From: DASZGI01 sp035938995 | GTDB lineage: Bacteria; Actinomycetota; Actinomycetes; Streptomycetales; Catenulisporaceae | Length of the DNA: 35,277 bases | Assembly: GCF_035938995.1 (NCBI RefSeq) | Contig: NZ_DASZGI010000161.1 | Span: 1 to 35,277, forward strand | Direction of reading: 5' to 3' | The notes under the pieces: model-generated | The model's database searches: none | What the model was told of the DNA's origin: nothing | The model's input: only the letters and a program-made list of their open reading frames with translations | Position numbers and translations under genes: made by a program | Shown: in pieces, positions 1 through 8,319 of the stretch | How positions within the stretch are numbered: the first letter of the stretch is position 1 | Layout: each line of letters opens with the position of its first letter

Positions 1-675
1 GAGTTCTGCGACACGGGCCGCGCCCCCGTCCGCGCGAGACGGTGCAGCGCGGCCGAACTCGATCAGCACGGCGGCGTCCGGGCGCGACTGCATGGCCTCG
101 TCCTCGTCCCACACCGCCGCGTTCTGGTCGAAGGCGAACAGCACGCCCCGCTCCAGTTCGCCGAGCCGGCACATGCCGTCCGCGATCCGCAGCGCCGTGA
201 ACGGCGCGCCCGGTCCCTGCTCGGCCACGGAGCACGGCACGGGCGCGCCGGGCAGGCGCTGCGAGAGGTAGCAGCCTGCGACCTCGGAGTAGTAGAGGTC
301 GGGGATGCGGTAGGCCAGAAGCACCGTGTCGAGATCGGGCGCTGTGTCCTGATCGGGCGCTGTGTCCTGATCGAGCGCAGTGCTCAGATCGGGCACCGAA
401 CCCGGTTCGGGCACGGCGTCCGGCTCGGCCGCCCCTTCGAGCAGGGCTTCGCTCATCGCGATGAAGCTGTTGCCGGTGCGGTCGAGGAAGGCCTGCAGTT
501 CGTCGCCGCGTCCGTACGCGCGCAGCACGTCCTCGGCCAGTTCGAGGTCGAACCCGATCAGGGGCTGCGGCCTGTCCCGGAACACCCGGTGCCGGATGCC
601 GGTCAGGCGCAGGCCCTGGGCGCGAGGCGGAGCGCCCGGAGGGCCGGGCGGGGCGAGCGTATGGGTCGCGGCCAT
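1..675 (-). CDS. Thiolase-fold (KAS III-like) protein without a recognisable catalytic Cys, 3' end outside window
   Basis: The frame is open from the ATG at 675 to the window edge (225 codons), so the C-terminus is missing. Residues about 140-190 (SQRLPGAPVPCSVAEQ, then GAPFTALRIADG) have the shape of the KAS III nucleophile elbow, but proline or glycine stands where the catalytic cysteine is expected. A low-complexity linker of DQDTAP hexapeptides (about residues 97-114) comes from an 18-bp tandem repeat. The gene starts 4 bases after the ACP stop, so the two are probably co-transcribed. The likely role is a non-condensing partner or acyl-shuttling subunit for the intact KAS III-like enzyme encoded at 5251-6201. 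The family call rests on weak motif similarity; the reading frame itself is secure. Confidence 0.6.
   Translation of the reverse strand, partial: MAATHTLAPPGPPGAPPRAQGLRLTGIRHRVFRDRPQPLIGFDLELAEDVLRAYGRGDELQAFLDRTGNSFIAMSEALLEGAAEPDAVPEPGSVPDLSTALDQDTAPDQDTAPDLDTVLLAYRIPDLYYSEVAGCYLSQRLPGAPVPCSVAEQGPGAPFTALRIADGMCRLGELERGVLFAFDQNAAVWDEDEAMQSRPDAAVLIEFGRAAPSRADGGAARVAEL
333..386. repeat. 18-bp in-frame tandem repeat in the KAS-like gene
   Basis: GATCGGGCGCTGTGTCCT occurs twice back to back (333-350, 351-368). A diverged copy follows (369-386), and the first 9 bases of a fourth start at 387. On the minus strand each unit encodes six residues of an acidic Asp/Gln/Pro linker. The unit length keeps frame, so copy number can vary without breaking the protein. 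Confidence 0.85.
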
Positions 676-678
676 GGT

Positions 679-942
679 TCAGACTGCCGGGCTGGGGGTC
701 ATGCTGTTCTGGATGTAGTCGGTGAGGCTGCCGACCGTGCGGAAGACGTCCGGCTCCAGGTCGTCCGGGTCGATCTGCAGGTCGATGGTGTCCTCCAGGC
801 TCATCAGCAGTTCGATCACGCTGGTGGAGTCCAGGGCCAGGTCCTCGAACAGGCGGGAGCTCTCGGTCAGGTCCGGGATCTCCCGGCCCAGCACGCTGGA
901 CAGGGCGATACGGATGTGGTCGACGGTCTCTGAGCGGTTCAT
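679..942 (-). CDS. Acyl carrier protein (BtrI-like)
   Basis: An 87-residue acidic single-domain acyl carrier protein. The phosphopantetheine attachment serine is Ser39 in LALDSTS, following the helix-I segment LFEDL and preceding the acidic helix II. The ATG at 942 is chosen because an AGGAAGG ribosome site lies 8 bases upstream; a longer GTG reading from 960 would swallow that site. It sits beside a free-standing adenylation enzyme, an ATP-grasp ligase and a PLP decarboxylase, as BtrI does in butirosin biosynthesis. By inference it carries an amino-acyl thioester through loading and decarboxylation. The phosphopantetheinyl transferase encoded at 15898-16710 is the likely activating enzyme. 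The carrier function is clear; the identity of the cargo is not. Confidence 0.93.
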   Translation of the reverse strand: MNRSETVDHIRIALSSVLGREIPDLTESSRLFEDLALDSTSVIELLMSLEDTIDLQIDPDDLEPDVFRTVGSLTDYIQNSMTPSPAV

Positions 943-1092
943 CGTGGTCGCCTTCCTCACGGGAGGGGATGGGGGCAGGTGCGAGGGGCACGGAATGCCG
1001 TCGCAGGACGCTGACCGTCCCGCCCGCCGTCCCCCGGGCCGGTTCGTTTTCGTCGATAGTCTTCGGTGCCCTGCGCTCGCGGTAGGTGCCGC

Positions 1093-2646
1093 CTATGGCA
1101 CGTTCCGGCCGTGCGAAGCTGCCACCGCGGGGGCCTGCGCGGACAGCAGCCGCGTGGCGCGTGCGGTCAATGCGATCCGGTCGGTCTTGCGGTTGGCGTT
1201 GAGCGGGATCTCGTCGAGCCGCTCGAAATACAGCGGGATCACCGCGCGTGGCAACATGCCCGCCAGCTCGCCGGTCAGGCTCGACGGGGAGCGCTGTCCG
1301 CCGGTGTAGAACGCGACCAGCCGGCCGTCGGCCGCCACCGCCACGGCGTCCCGGACGCCTGAGCAGCGTCGCAGCGCCCATTCCACCTCCGCCAGTTCGA
1401 TCCGCACGCCGCGGATCTTCACCTGGTGGTCGCGGCGGCCCAGATAGTCGAGCTCTCCGTCAGGCCGGCGGTGTACCACGTCTCCGGTGCGGTACCAGCG
1501 CAGCCCGTCGCGCTCGAGGAAGCGCCCTTCGTCGTCGCGGGGGTCGAGATAGCCCGGGAACATCTGCGGCCCGGTGACGCACAGCTCCCCGGTATCAGCA
1601 TCGTCGCCGGCCTGCCCGTCGAGGACGTACGGCGACCCGGCGTGCATGGTGCCGATCGACACCACGTCGTTGACGCAGCCTTGCGGCGAGAGATCCGGAT
1701 CCCAGCGATGGGCGGTGCATGAGACGGTGAGCTCGGTGGGCCCGTACAGGTTGTCCACCCACGAGCCGCCGGTCGCCTCGTACCAGTCGGCGGCGTCCTG
1801 GCGCAGCAGCGGCTCACCGCAGAACAGGCTGACCCGCAGGCCCGCCAGCGAGCCCGGAGCCAGCGCGCGCATCCGCCGGGCGAGCGCGATCACGCTGGGG
1901 GAGGAGAACCAGACGGTGATGCGGTGGTGCGCGATGAAGGCGGGCAGCGCGGCGAACACCTGCGGGGGGACGCTCACCAGCGTGCCCCCGCAGCCCCAGG
2001 CGGCGTAGACATCGAAGATCGACATGTCAAACGTCAGATCCGCGATCTGCGCGAACGCGTCCTGCGGCCCGAGGGGATAGCGGCGGTGCACGTGCTTCAT
2101 ATACGCGTCGACGTTGCGATGCAGGATCGGGACGCCCTTGGGCCGGCCCGTGGAGCCGGAGGTGAACATGATGTACGCGACGTCGTCCGGAGACGACGCC
2201 AGCGGGCGATCCAGCGGCGGGCCGGTCGGCTCAGCGATGACCGGCGCCGAGCCCAGCTCGTCGGCCAGCTCCGGCAGGATCTGCGCGCCCGACGCGTCCA
2301 CCAGCAGCGCGTCCAGTCCGGCCGCGGCGATCATCCGCCGGGTCCGCTCGGCCGGGTACTCGGGATTGAGCGGCACCACGGCTCCGCCGGCGTATCCGGG
2401 GGCGAGCATCCCGGCGTAGGCCTGCTCGCTGCGCGCGGCCAGCAGCCCGACCCGGCGCGCCGGCCCGCCCAGGGCCGCGGTCAACGACCCGGCCAGCGCT
2501 AGCGCGCGCTCGTGCAGGTGCCGGTAGCTGAAGCTGCGGGCGCCGATGCGCAGCGCCTCGGCGTCCGGGTCGATCGCGGCCCCGCGCAGGAACCAGCCGT
2601 GCAGCAGGCCTTCGGCGGTGGCGACGGGCGGTGCGATGCGGCTCAT
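1093..2646 (-). CDS. Free-standing amino-acid adenylation enzyme (AMP-forming, NRPS A-domain type)
   Basis: A 517-residue ANL-superfamily enzyme that activates an acid as its adenylate and passes it to a carrier thiol. Core motifs in order are the P-loop FTSGSTGRPKG (161-171), FDMSIFD (206-212), YGPTE (301-305), YRTGD (385-389), the hinge region GRRDHQVKIRG (403-413) and PLNANRKTDR (481-490) with catalytic Lys487. The Asp of the FDxS motif, which holds the substrate amino group in amino-acid-activating A domains, is present. There is no fused carrier domain, so it must load a separate ACP, probably the one at 679-942, or feed the condensation protein. Its ATG overlaps the decarboxylase stop (ATGA at 2643-2646). 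The substrate cannot be read from the sequence by eye. Confidence 0.93.
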   Translation of the reverse strand: MSRIAPPVATAEGLLHGWFLRGAAIDPDAEALRIGARSFSYRHLHERALALAGSLTAALGGPARRVGLLAARSEQAYAGMLAPGYAGGAVVPLNPEYPAERTRRMIAAAGLDALLVDASGAQILPELADELGSAPVIAEPTGPPLDRPLASSPDDVAYIMFTSGSTGRPKGVPILHRNVDAYMKHVHRRYPLGPQDAFAQIADLTFDMSIFDVYAAWGCGGTLVSVPPQVFAALPAFIAHHRITVWFSSPSVIALARRMRALAPGSLAGLRVSLFCGEPLLRQDAADWYEATGGSWVDNLYGPTELTVSCTAHRWDPDLSPQGCVNDVVSIGTMHAGSPYVLDGQAGDDADTGELCVTGPQMFPGYLDPRDDEGRFLERDGLRWYRTGDVVHRRPDGELDYLGRRDHQVKIRGVRIELAEVEWALRRCSGVRDAVAVAADGRLVAFYTGGQRSPSSLTGELAGMLPRAVIPLYFERLDEIPLNANRKTDRIALTARATRLLSAQAPAVAASHGRNVP

Positions 2647-3914
2647 CTTCGCTCCGCGGCGGGTATGACAAGACGCTGAACCCCCAGCAGGTCTTCGACC
2701 TCGTCGCGCACTCGGACCACGTGCGCTTGACCGTCCATCACCAGCACCTCTGCGGGGAAACCGTGGCTGAGGAACAGGCCGGGCGACGCGGTCGGTCCGT
2801 AGGCGCCCGATCGCAGGACCCCGATGAGGTCGCCGGGACGCAGCCGGGGCAGTGCGACATGCTTGAGCAGCGTGTCGTTCGGCGTGCACAGCGGCCCGGT
2901 CACATTCCAAGACTCGGCCGGCTCCTCCTCGTCCCGCGCGCTGAGCAGCACGGCCGGGAAGTTGCGCTTGACGAAGGAGCCGATGCCGACCGCGGCCATG
3001 TGGTGGTGCGTGCCGCCGTCGGCCACCGCGAAGCGCTCTCCGAGCGACAGCTTGGTGTAGCGCACGCGCAGGACATAGGTCCCGGCGCGGGCCGCGAGGT
3101 ACCGCCCGGACTCCATGATCATCCGAGTGCCGGGGTGCGCGGCGGCGAACGACTCGATCAGCGGATTGATCTGCTCGGCGACCGCCTTGGGGTCCAGATC
3201 GCACTCGTCGTCGAAGTAGGCCACGCCCAGGCCGCCGCCGATGTCCACCGCGTCGAGGCGGATGCCGGTGGCGGCGGCGACGCGGTCGGCCAGGTCCAGC
3301 GCGTAGGCGGTGTTCTTGCCGACGACCTCGGCGTCGAGGATGCGGGTGCCCGCGTAGACGTGCACCCCGGCGACGTCGGCGTGCCGGTAGCGGGACGGCA
3401 GGTCGCCCGCGTCGAGCACCTGCGCCTCGTCGATCCCGAACTGGCGCGGCTTGCCGCCCATGGTCAGCCGGGAGCCGCTGGCCGAGATCGCCGGGTTGAT
3501 CCGCAGCAGCACCCGCTGCGTCAGACCGCGCGCCGCCGCCATGCTCTCGACCCGGTCCACTTCGTCGAAGGACTCGCACACGAGCGCGTAGATCCCGGCG
3601 TCGAGGCAGGCGGCCAATTCCTCGTCGCTCTTGCCCGGACCGAGGAAGATGATGTCCTGCGGCGGGATTCCGGCCCGCTGCGCGGTGCGCAGCTCCACCA
3701 GCGAGCACACCTCGGCGCGGGCGCCGGCGCGGTTCAGCACGCCCAGGACGCTGATGTTCGGGTTGGCCTTGAGCGAGTAGAAGACCTCGAGGACCGGGGG
3801 CAGCGCCTCGCGCAGTTCGGTGAGCGTGCTCGTCATCACCTCGCCGTCGTAGACATAAAGCGGCGTGCCGAACCGCTCGGCCAGCTCCGCGTACTCGATT
3901 CCCTGGATCCTCAT
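2643..3914 (-). CDS. PLP-dependent amino-acid decarboxylase, alanine-racemase fold (LysA/BtrK type)
   Basis: A 423-residue fold-type III PLP decarboxylase. The PLP lysine is Lys49 in FYSLKAN. The phosphate-binding glycine loop is DIGGGLG (224-230), ESGR lies at 268-271, and the second-subunit active-site cysteine is Cys343 in GPLCTPND. GAYG at 370-373 matches the C-terminal substrate region. Free diaminopimelate decarboxylase (LysA) shares this fold. Here the gene is translationally coupled (ATGA) on both sides, between an ATP-grasp ligase and an adenylation enzyme and near an ACP. This matches BtrK, which decarboxylates gamma-glutamyl-ACP to gamma-aminobutyryl-ACP in butirosin assembly. Vicenistatin-type decarboxylases that act on carrier-bound substrates are an alternative relative. 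The fold and PLP chemistry are secure; the substrate is inferred. Confidence 0.92.
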   Translation of the reverse strand: MRIQGIEYAELAERFGTPLYVYDGEVMTSTLTELREALPPVLEVFYSLKANPNISVLGVLNRAGARAEVCSLVELRTAQRAGIPPQDIIFLGPGKSDEELAACLDAGIYALVCESFDEVDRVESMAAARGLTQRVLLRINPAISASGSRLTMGGKPRQFGIDEAQVLDAGDLPSRYRHADVAGVHVYAGTRILDAEVVGKNTAYALDLADRVAAATGIRLDAVDIGGGLGVAYFDDECDLDPKAVAEQINPLIESFAAAHPGTRMIMESGRYLAARAGTYVLRVRYTKLSLGERFAVADGGTHHHMAAVGIGSFVKRNFPAVLLSARDEEEPAESWNVTGPLCTPNDTLLKHVALPRLRPGDLIGVLRSGAYGPTASPGLFLSHGFPAEVLVMDGQAHVVRVRDEVEDLLGVQRLVIPAAERR

Positions 3915-5254
3915 GCTCCCGCCTCCACCAGTTCGCGCAGGCGCCGTTCGGCCTCCTGACGCAGGCCCAGCGCCGCCTCGGCCGAGCCGGCGATGCAGAT
4001 CGCGTAGATACGCCCGTGGAAGCCGCCCTCGCCGGTCGCCGCGGCGTTGAGCGTGGCGAAGTTGTTGACCAGGACGCCGTCGCCCCCGGAGCCGTCGAAG
4101 ACCAGGTCCCCCAGCGCCTCCGCGACCTCGCCGAAGGTGTGCGGGCGGGCCGGGCGCAGCCCGATCGTCGCGGCGAGCGCGTGCCTGCCGTCCGGGATGA
4201 AGCGTTCGGCGATCCGGTTCTGGTACGTCGACATGTTGAACCTGGCGTTGATCTCCAGACAGGGGTAGAGCGTCCCGTCCGGGCCGAGCATCGCGTCCAC
4301 GCCGACCATCCCGACGTAGCCCTCGGCGAACAGGGCCTTGCCGAGCGTCTCGCAGGCCTCGAGGATCCCGTCCATCGCCGCGCCGGGCAGCTCCACCGGG
4401 AAGCTGTGCCCTTGGTGCACGCCGCCGCGCAGCACGGCGGCCTTGACCGTCTCGAACCGCACCCCGCCCTCGCGGGAGACGACGAACTGGTAGTTCAGAT
4501 CCTGGGCCCGCTCGATCCAGGACTCGACGACCAGGTCCGCCCGGGCCTCCTCGCCGCGCCGCTCGATCAGCCGCAGCAGCCGTGCGGCGCCGCGCTCGTC
4601 CTCGACGACGACCATGCCGCGGCCCGAGACGCCCAGCGACTCCTTGACGACCACCCGGCCGCCCTGCTCGAGCTGGCCCGACAGGGCGCCGCGCAGTTCG
4701 CCGACGGTCCGGCAGATCCGGCCCGGAACGGCGGTGAGCCCCGCGGCGTCGACCAGCTCGCGGCTGAAGATCTTGCCGTTGACGGCCTTGCACACCCGCG
4801 CCGGGGAGCCGGCCAGCGGCAGCCCGGTCGCCTCCGCCAGGGCCTCCTCGGCCGGTGAGATGCCGAGCGGCATCAGGTACGTGCGTCCGTCGTTCAAGGC
4901 GCGCAGCTCGCTCAGCAGCCCGGGCGACTCTAGGGCGTCCTCGGTGACCGTCCGCTCCGGCTCGCTGTTCTCCGCCCACACCGTGCGACCCACCGACGCT
5001 CCCAGGCCGGACAGGTAGGCGGCGAACTGCGGGTCCATCGGGGCCTTGAGCACCACGGTGTCGTCCTCGCCGGCCAGCAGGACGCCCATCTCCTCCATCC
5101 GGTTCACGGTGGCCCCGGCGAAGGCGATGCCCGCGCCCGGCAGCTTCGGCTCTCCGGCCGCCCAGGCGCGTTCGACCTCGAAATTGTTCACCAGCACGAA
5201 GCGGGCGCCGGCGTCCCCGGTCAGGTCCCGCTTCAGCCGTTCCAGGAAGTTCAT
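3911..5254 (-). CDS. ATP-grasp ligase (BtrJ-like amino acid-ACP ligase candidate)
   Basis: A 447-residue ATP-grasp enzyme. Residues 1-150 form a pre-ATP-grasp region. The ATP-binding lysine is Lys204 in VVVKESLG, followed by the flexible glycine loop SGRGM (210-214). The adenine-contacting ESWIE lies at 244-248 and the metal ligands are in EINARFN (334-340). The family joins a carboxylate, via an acyl phosphate, to an amine or thiol. Followed by a BtrK-like decarboxylase and an ACP, it fits BtrJ, which loads L-glutamate on its carrier. Peptide ligases of the PGM1 type share this architecture and cannot be excluded. The start is supported by an AGGAGAAGGAG ribosome site 5-15 bases upstream. 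Its stop overlaps the decarboxylase start (ATGA). Confidence 0.88.
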   Translation of the reverse strand: MNFLERLKRDLTGDAGARFVLVNNFEVERAWAAGEPKLPGAGIAFAGATVNRMEEMGVLLAGEDDTVVLKAPMDPQFAAYLSGLGASVGRTVWAENSEPERTVTEDALESPGLLSELRALNDGRTYLMPLGISPAEEALAEATGLPLAGSPARVCKAVNGKIFSRELVDAAGLTAVPGRICRTVGELRGALSGQLEQGGRVVVKESLGVSGRGMVVVEDERGAARLLRLIERRGEEARADLVVESWIERAQDLNYQFVVSREGGVRFETVKAAVLRGGVHQGHSFPVELPGAAMDGILEACETLGKALFAEGYVGMVGVDAMLGPDGTLYPCLEINARFNMSTYQNRIAERFIPDGRHALAATIGLRPARPHTFGEVAEALGDLVFDGSGGDGVLVNNFATLNAAATGEGGFHGRIYAICIAGSAEAALGLRQEAERRLRELVEAGA

Positions 5255-6201
5255 CGGACTCCTTCTCCTAGCTGGACGACGGCCGCGGCGAACGCCGCGC
5301 CCATCCCGGCGCTGGCCATCAGCACCAGGTCCCCGGCCGCCACCCGCCCGCCGCCCCGGGCCGCCGCCAGGTTGATGAAGGGGTCTGAGGTATAGCAGTG
5401 GCCGAGCTTCGGGACGTTGTCGAGGAAGACCCGGTCCGCCGGGATGCCTATGGCGCCGCAGATCTTCTTCCACGACAGTCGATTGACGTTGTGCGGGAGG
5501 ACGGCGGCGATGGACGCCGGGTCGCAGCCGGCGTCCTCGATCGCGGCCGCCATGGCCCGCTTGAGCTCCTCGACGTAGAGCGTCTTGTATTCCGCGCGCA
5601 GCGGATCCGGGCAGTCGAGGCACTGGTAGAACCGGCCGTGCACGGTGAGCGCGCGGCCCACGACGCCGTCGCCGCGCGGATCGGTGCCGACCACGCACCC
5701 GGCCGCCGCCTCGCCCAGGAGCGTGGTGTCCGGGATCAACCGCAGCCGATGGGAGAGGATCTTGTCGCCGGTGACGATCAGCGCCTTATGTTGCGGCGGC
5801 GCGCCATGCAGAAGGTAGCGGGCGACCTGGAACGCGTAGAGCCCCATGACGCAGTTGAGGTGGGAGAGGCTGACGACGCTCGCGTTGCGCAGCCCCAGCT
5901 TGAGCCGCACGCCTTCCAGCAGATGCCGAGACGGCGGTCCGGTGTGCTGCATGGTGTGTGCGTGGAGCAGGTAGCGCACCGAGTCCCGATCGGTGTCTCC
6001 GAGCGCGTCCTCCCCGGCGGCCGTCAGCATGTCGGCGAGATCGAGGCCGGGGGCGACGGCGATCCGGTCCAAGCCGAGAAACCGGCTGAACAGCGCGATC
6101 TGACCCTCGGTCAACCCGAGCGGCCCGCTCAGCTCCCGGACCGATAAGGAGTCCTCCGGCAGAAACGTGCCGACGCGTTCCAGATAGAGCGTGGTTGTCA
6201 T
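5251..6201 (-). CDS. KAS III-like ketosynthase/acyltransferase
   Basis: A 316-residue thiolase-fold protein with the probable nucleophile Cys117 in SHLNCVMGL and the catalytic His237 in LPHNVNRLSW. The third position is Asn in FabH enzymes (GNTSAAS); here the segment reads LGHCYTSDPF (266-275), so His268 replaces it. That pattern is more typical of non-FabH KAS III-like enzymes that make or transfer C-, N- or O-linked acyl groups than of fatty-acid initiation. A GAGGGGAA ribosome site precedes the ATG, and the stop overlaps the ATP-grasp start (ATGA at 5251-5254). The partial protein at 1-675 may be its Cys-less partner. Substrate unknown. Confidence 0.85.
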   Translation of the reverse strand: MTTTLYLERVGTFLPEDSLSVRELSGPLGLTEGQIALFSRFLGLDRIAVAPGLDLADMLTAAGEDALGDTDRDSVRYLLHAHTMQHTGPPSRHLLEGVRLKLGLRNASVVSLSHLNCVMGLYAFQVARYLLHGAPPQHKALIVTGDKILSHRLRLIPDTTLLGEAAAGCVVGTDPRGDGVVGRALTVHGRFYQCLDCPDPLRAEYKTLYVEELKRAMAAAIEDAGCDPASIAAVLPHNVNRLSWKKICGAIGIPADRVFLDNVPKLGHCYTSDPFINLAAARGGGRVAAGDLVLMASAGMGAAFAAAVVQLGEGVR

Positions 6202-6215
6202 CAGCGCCGTTCCCC

Positions 6216-8081
6216 TCAGCCCCGCACCAGATCGGCCGCGAGCGCGTGCAGCGGCCGGACGCCGCAGAGCCGCCCGACGGGCACTCCGCTCCAGCCCTGT
6301 TCCTCCAGCACCGCGAGCACGCGCGGAATGCGCAGCACCCGGCCTCCCGCGGCCGTGTAGCTGTCGGCCGTGTCCAGCCCGCGAAGACCGTTGACGTCTT
6401 CGACCACTGCGACGAGCGCTCGCTCGGCGTCGGTGACCGCCGTCCTCCTCGGTGCGTCGCGCCCGTCGCCTTCCGTGACGACGGCGCCGCTGATGCGGAA
6501 CCAGTCCGGGCACTGCGCCTGCGGATGCTCGTCGATCGACGCGAGGACGTGGGCGCGCAGGTCGGCCGCTGTTACCGGGGCTGCCGCGGTCGCGTCGGCG
6601 ACCAGCCCGCGGTCGCCCGCCTCCACGCGGACCTCAAGCACCGCGGGATGCGATGCGATCAGGGCTGCGGTCGCGTCCGCGGCCACCGGGTCATACCTGT
6701 CGAGATCGGGCCCGTTGCCGAGGATCCGCTGCTGCGGAACGGGAGCGAAGCCGAACAACTGCGCCGCCTCGCTGACCCGAAGATCGGTTCCCGCGTCGCG
6801 GTGCATCTCCAGTAGGCGCGCGCAACCTCGCAGGAAGCGCTCGACCGCGTCAGCGTCCATGACGCCCGCCATCGCCTGGAGCGCAAGCGTGACGCCGTCG
6901 CTCCACTCGTGGACCCGGAAATAAGCGTCCGAACCCGCGCTGGTCCACTCGGTCGGCTCCGCGTTCCAGGTGAAGCGGTCGCGCCGGGTCGCGCACGAAT
7001 GCGGGGCGTTGCTGAGGAAGTTGAACTCGCATGCCACCCGCACCGGACGCGCGCGGCGGCGGCTCTCGGCCGCGACCAGCTCCGCGACTTCGTCATACGG
7101 GACGTGGGCGTGCTCGATAGCCTGCTCGACCCGGGCCGCGGCCCGCCGCACCGCCACACTGAACAGCGGGTCGTCGCCCAAGTCGGCGGCGACGAGCGTG
7201 GGGTACGACAGGCAGGTCATCAGATCCTGATAACCGCTCGCCTCCCGCTGGCTGGTGTACATCCGGTGCGTGACAACCGGCTCGCCGGTGTAGGCCGCCA
7301 TGCCCACCGCATAGGCCGCAAGGTGGACCGCGGACGGCCACACCCGCAGGCGCGCAGCGGTCTCCCGCGCGGCGGCCAAGAGCGTCGGCGAGGTGAACGA
7401 GGCACTGAACGCAGGACCGCGGTCGGCGGGAAGGCTGCGGCGGCGCACGAACCCATCCGCGGGCAGCCGCTCGATCTCGCCGCGCCAGTGCTCGAGGTCG
7501 GCGCGCGCCGCTCCGGCCGCTTCGGCGGATTCCTCGTAGCGGGCCAGGTCCACGGGGTGCCGCGACACCGGCGCCAGGCGGGCGGGCCGCCCGGAGACCG
7601 CGGCGTCGAGCAAGGCCTCGAGCTCGCACCGCAACGCCTCCAGACTGCGGTCGTCGAAGGCCAGATGGTTGAACACCATCACCAGCCACACCGGGACCGC
7701 CGCGGTGGTCACGACGCAGGCGCGCACCGGCCACTGCCGGGCCGGATCGAAGTCCGCCTCCGTGATCTGCCGCACCACCTCCGCGGGTGACGGCGTGCCG
7801 TCCTGCTCAGTGGTCGCCTCGCACAGCTGCATCGGTCCGGGCGCCTGAACCACCTGGCGCGGCCACGGCCCGTCCGCCGCCTGGTAGACGGTGCGCAGCC
7901 CTTCGTGGCGCCGCACGAGGTGGTTCAGCACGGATCTCAGCCGCGCCACCGACAACCCTGACGGCAGGGTGGAGGTGTCCACGATGTGGGCCTCGTGCCG
8001 TGCTCCGGGCGGCACGTGCTGATAGCGGAGCCAGTGGTATCGCTGGCCCCAGCACAGGTTCGCGCTCTTCGGCGGCGGCAT
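6216..8081 (-). CDS. NRPS condensation-domain protein with a decayed carrier-like tail
   Basis: 621 residues. Residues about 8-450 form a condensation domain whose active motif reads NHLAFDD (138-144). The catalytic second His (139) and the structural Asp (143) are kept, while the first His is Asn and the final Gly is Asp. Residues about 480-540 recall the C-terminal subdomain of an adenylation domain (ALIASHPAVLEVRV). The last 60 resemble a carrier domain, but its phosphopantetheine motif is AAGGRVLRI (577-585) with Val582 where the Ser should be, so it cannot be primed. The start is fixed by AGGAGG 7 bases upstream of the ATG at 8081. It is the first gene of the minus-strand block and probably forms an amide between carrier-bound or free amino acids. 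Confidence 0.88.
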   Translation of the reverse strand: MPPPKSANLCWGQRYHWLRYQHVPPGARHEAHIVDTSTLPSGLSVARLRSVLNHLVRRHEGLRTVYQAADGPWPRQVVQAPGPMQLCEATTEQDGTPSPAEVVRQITEADFDPARQWPVRACVVTTAAVPVWLVMVFNHLAFDDRSLEALRCELEALLDAAVSGRPARLAPVSRHPVDLARYEESAEAAGAARADLEHWRGEIERLPADGFVRRRSLPADRGPAFSASFTSPTLLAAARETAARLRVWPSAVHLAAYAVGMAAYTGEPVVTHRMYTSQREASGYQDLMTCLSYPTLVAADLGDDPLFSVAVRRAAARVEQAIEHAHVPYDEVAELVAAESRRRARPVRVACEFNFLSNAPHSCATRRDRFTWNAEPTEWTSAGSDAYFRVHEWSDGVTLALQAMAGVMDADAVERFLRGCARLLEMHRDAGTDLRVSEAAQLFGFAPVPQQRILGNGPDLDRYDPVAADATAALIASHPAVLEVRVEAGDRGLVADATAAAPVTAADLRAHVLASIDEHPQAQCPDWFRISGAVVTEGDGRDAPRRTAVTDAERALVAVVEDVNGLRGLDTADSYTAAGGRVLRIPRVLAVLEEQGWSGVPVGRLCGVRPLHALAADLVRG

Positions 8082-8319
8082 CGGGCCTCCTGCTCGACGG
8101 GGGATTCGATCCGATGGTCGCGTGCACGGACGCCGCGCGGCAGCACTCCGCGATGGCATTTAGTGGACTGCGCCTTGTTGCCAGCGGAAAACACGTGGGC
8201 CGTTTCGCAGCCGCCTTGACACGGATTTCCCGGATCGGTGATTCTCAAGGGGCCGAAGGAAAACTCGATCGGCGCTTGCGTACATTTCCATCCGTTTATC
8301 CAGAAGGGAAGTGACCATC
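8082..8319. other. Divergent intergenic region between the biosynthetic block and the AAK-repeat gene
   Basis: This region must contain the promoter of the leftward condensation/KAS III/ATP-grasp block and that of the rightward AAK-repeat gene. A sigma-70-like promoter for the rightward gene is listed separately. For the leftward block only AGGAGG next to 8081 is clear; no convincing -35/-10 pair was found. Confidence 0.5.
8216..8245 (+). promoter_or_regulatory. Candidate promoter of the AAK-repeat gene
   Basis: A consensus -35 TTGACA (8216-8221) is followed after 17 bases by TGATTC, or after 18 by GATTCT, as the -10 element. Transcription would start near 8251, leaving a leader of about 70 bases before the GTG at 8320. 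Confidence 0.5.

Noticed and set aside
333..386. The 18-bp repeats as a CRISPR or transposon end
   Set aside because: They are head-to-tail without spacers, lie inside a coding frame and keep that frame.
2643..3914. Housekeeping diaminopimelate decarboxylase (lysA)
   Set aside because: The fold is the same, but tight coupling to the ATP-grasp and adenylation genes points to a specialised carrier-linked role. Not fully excluded.
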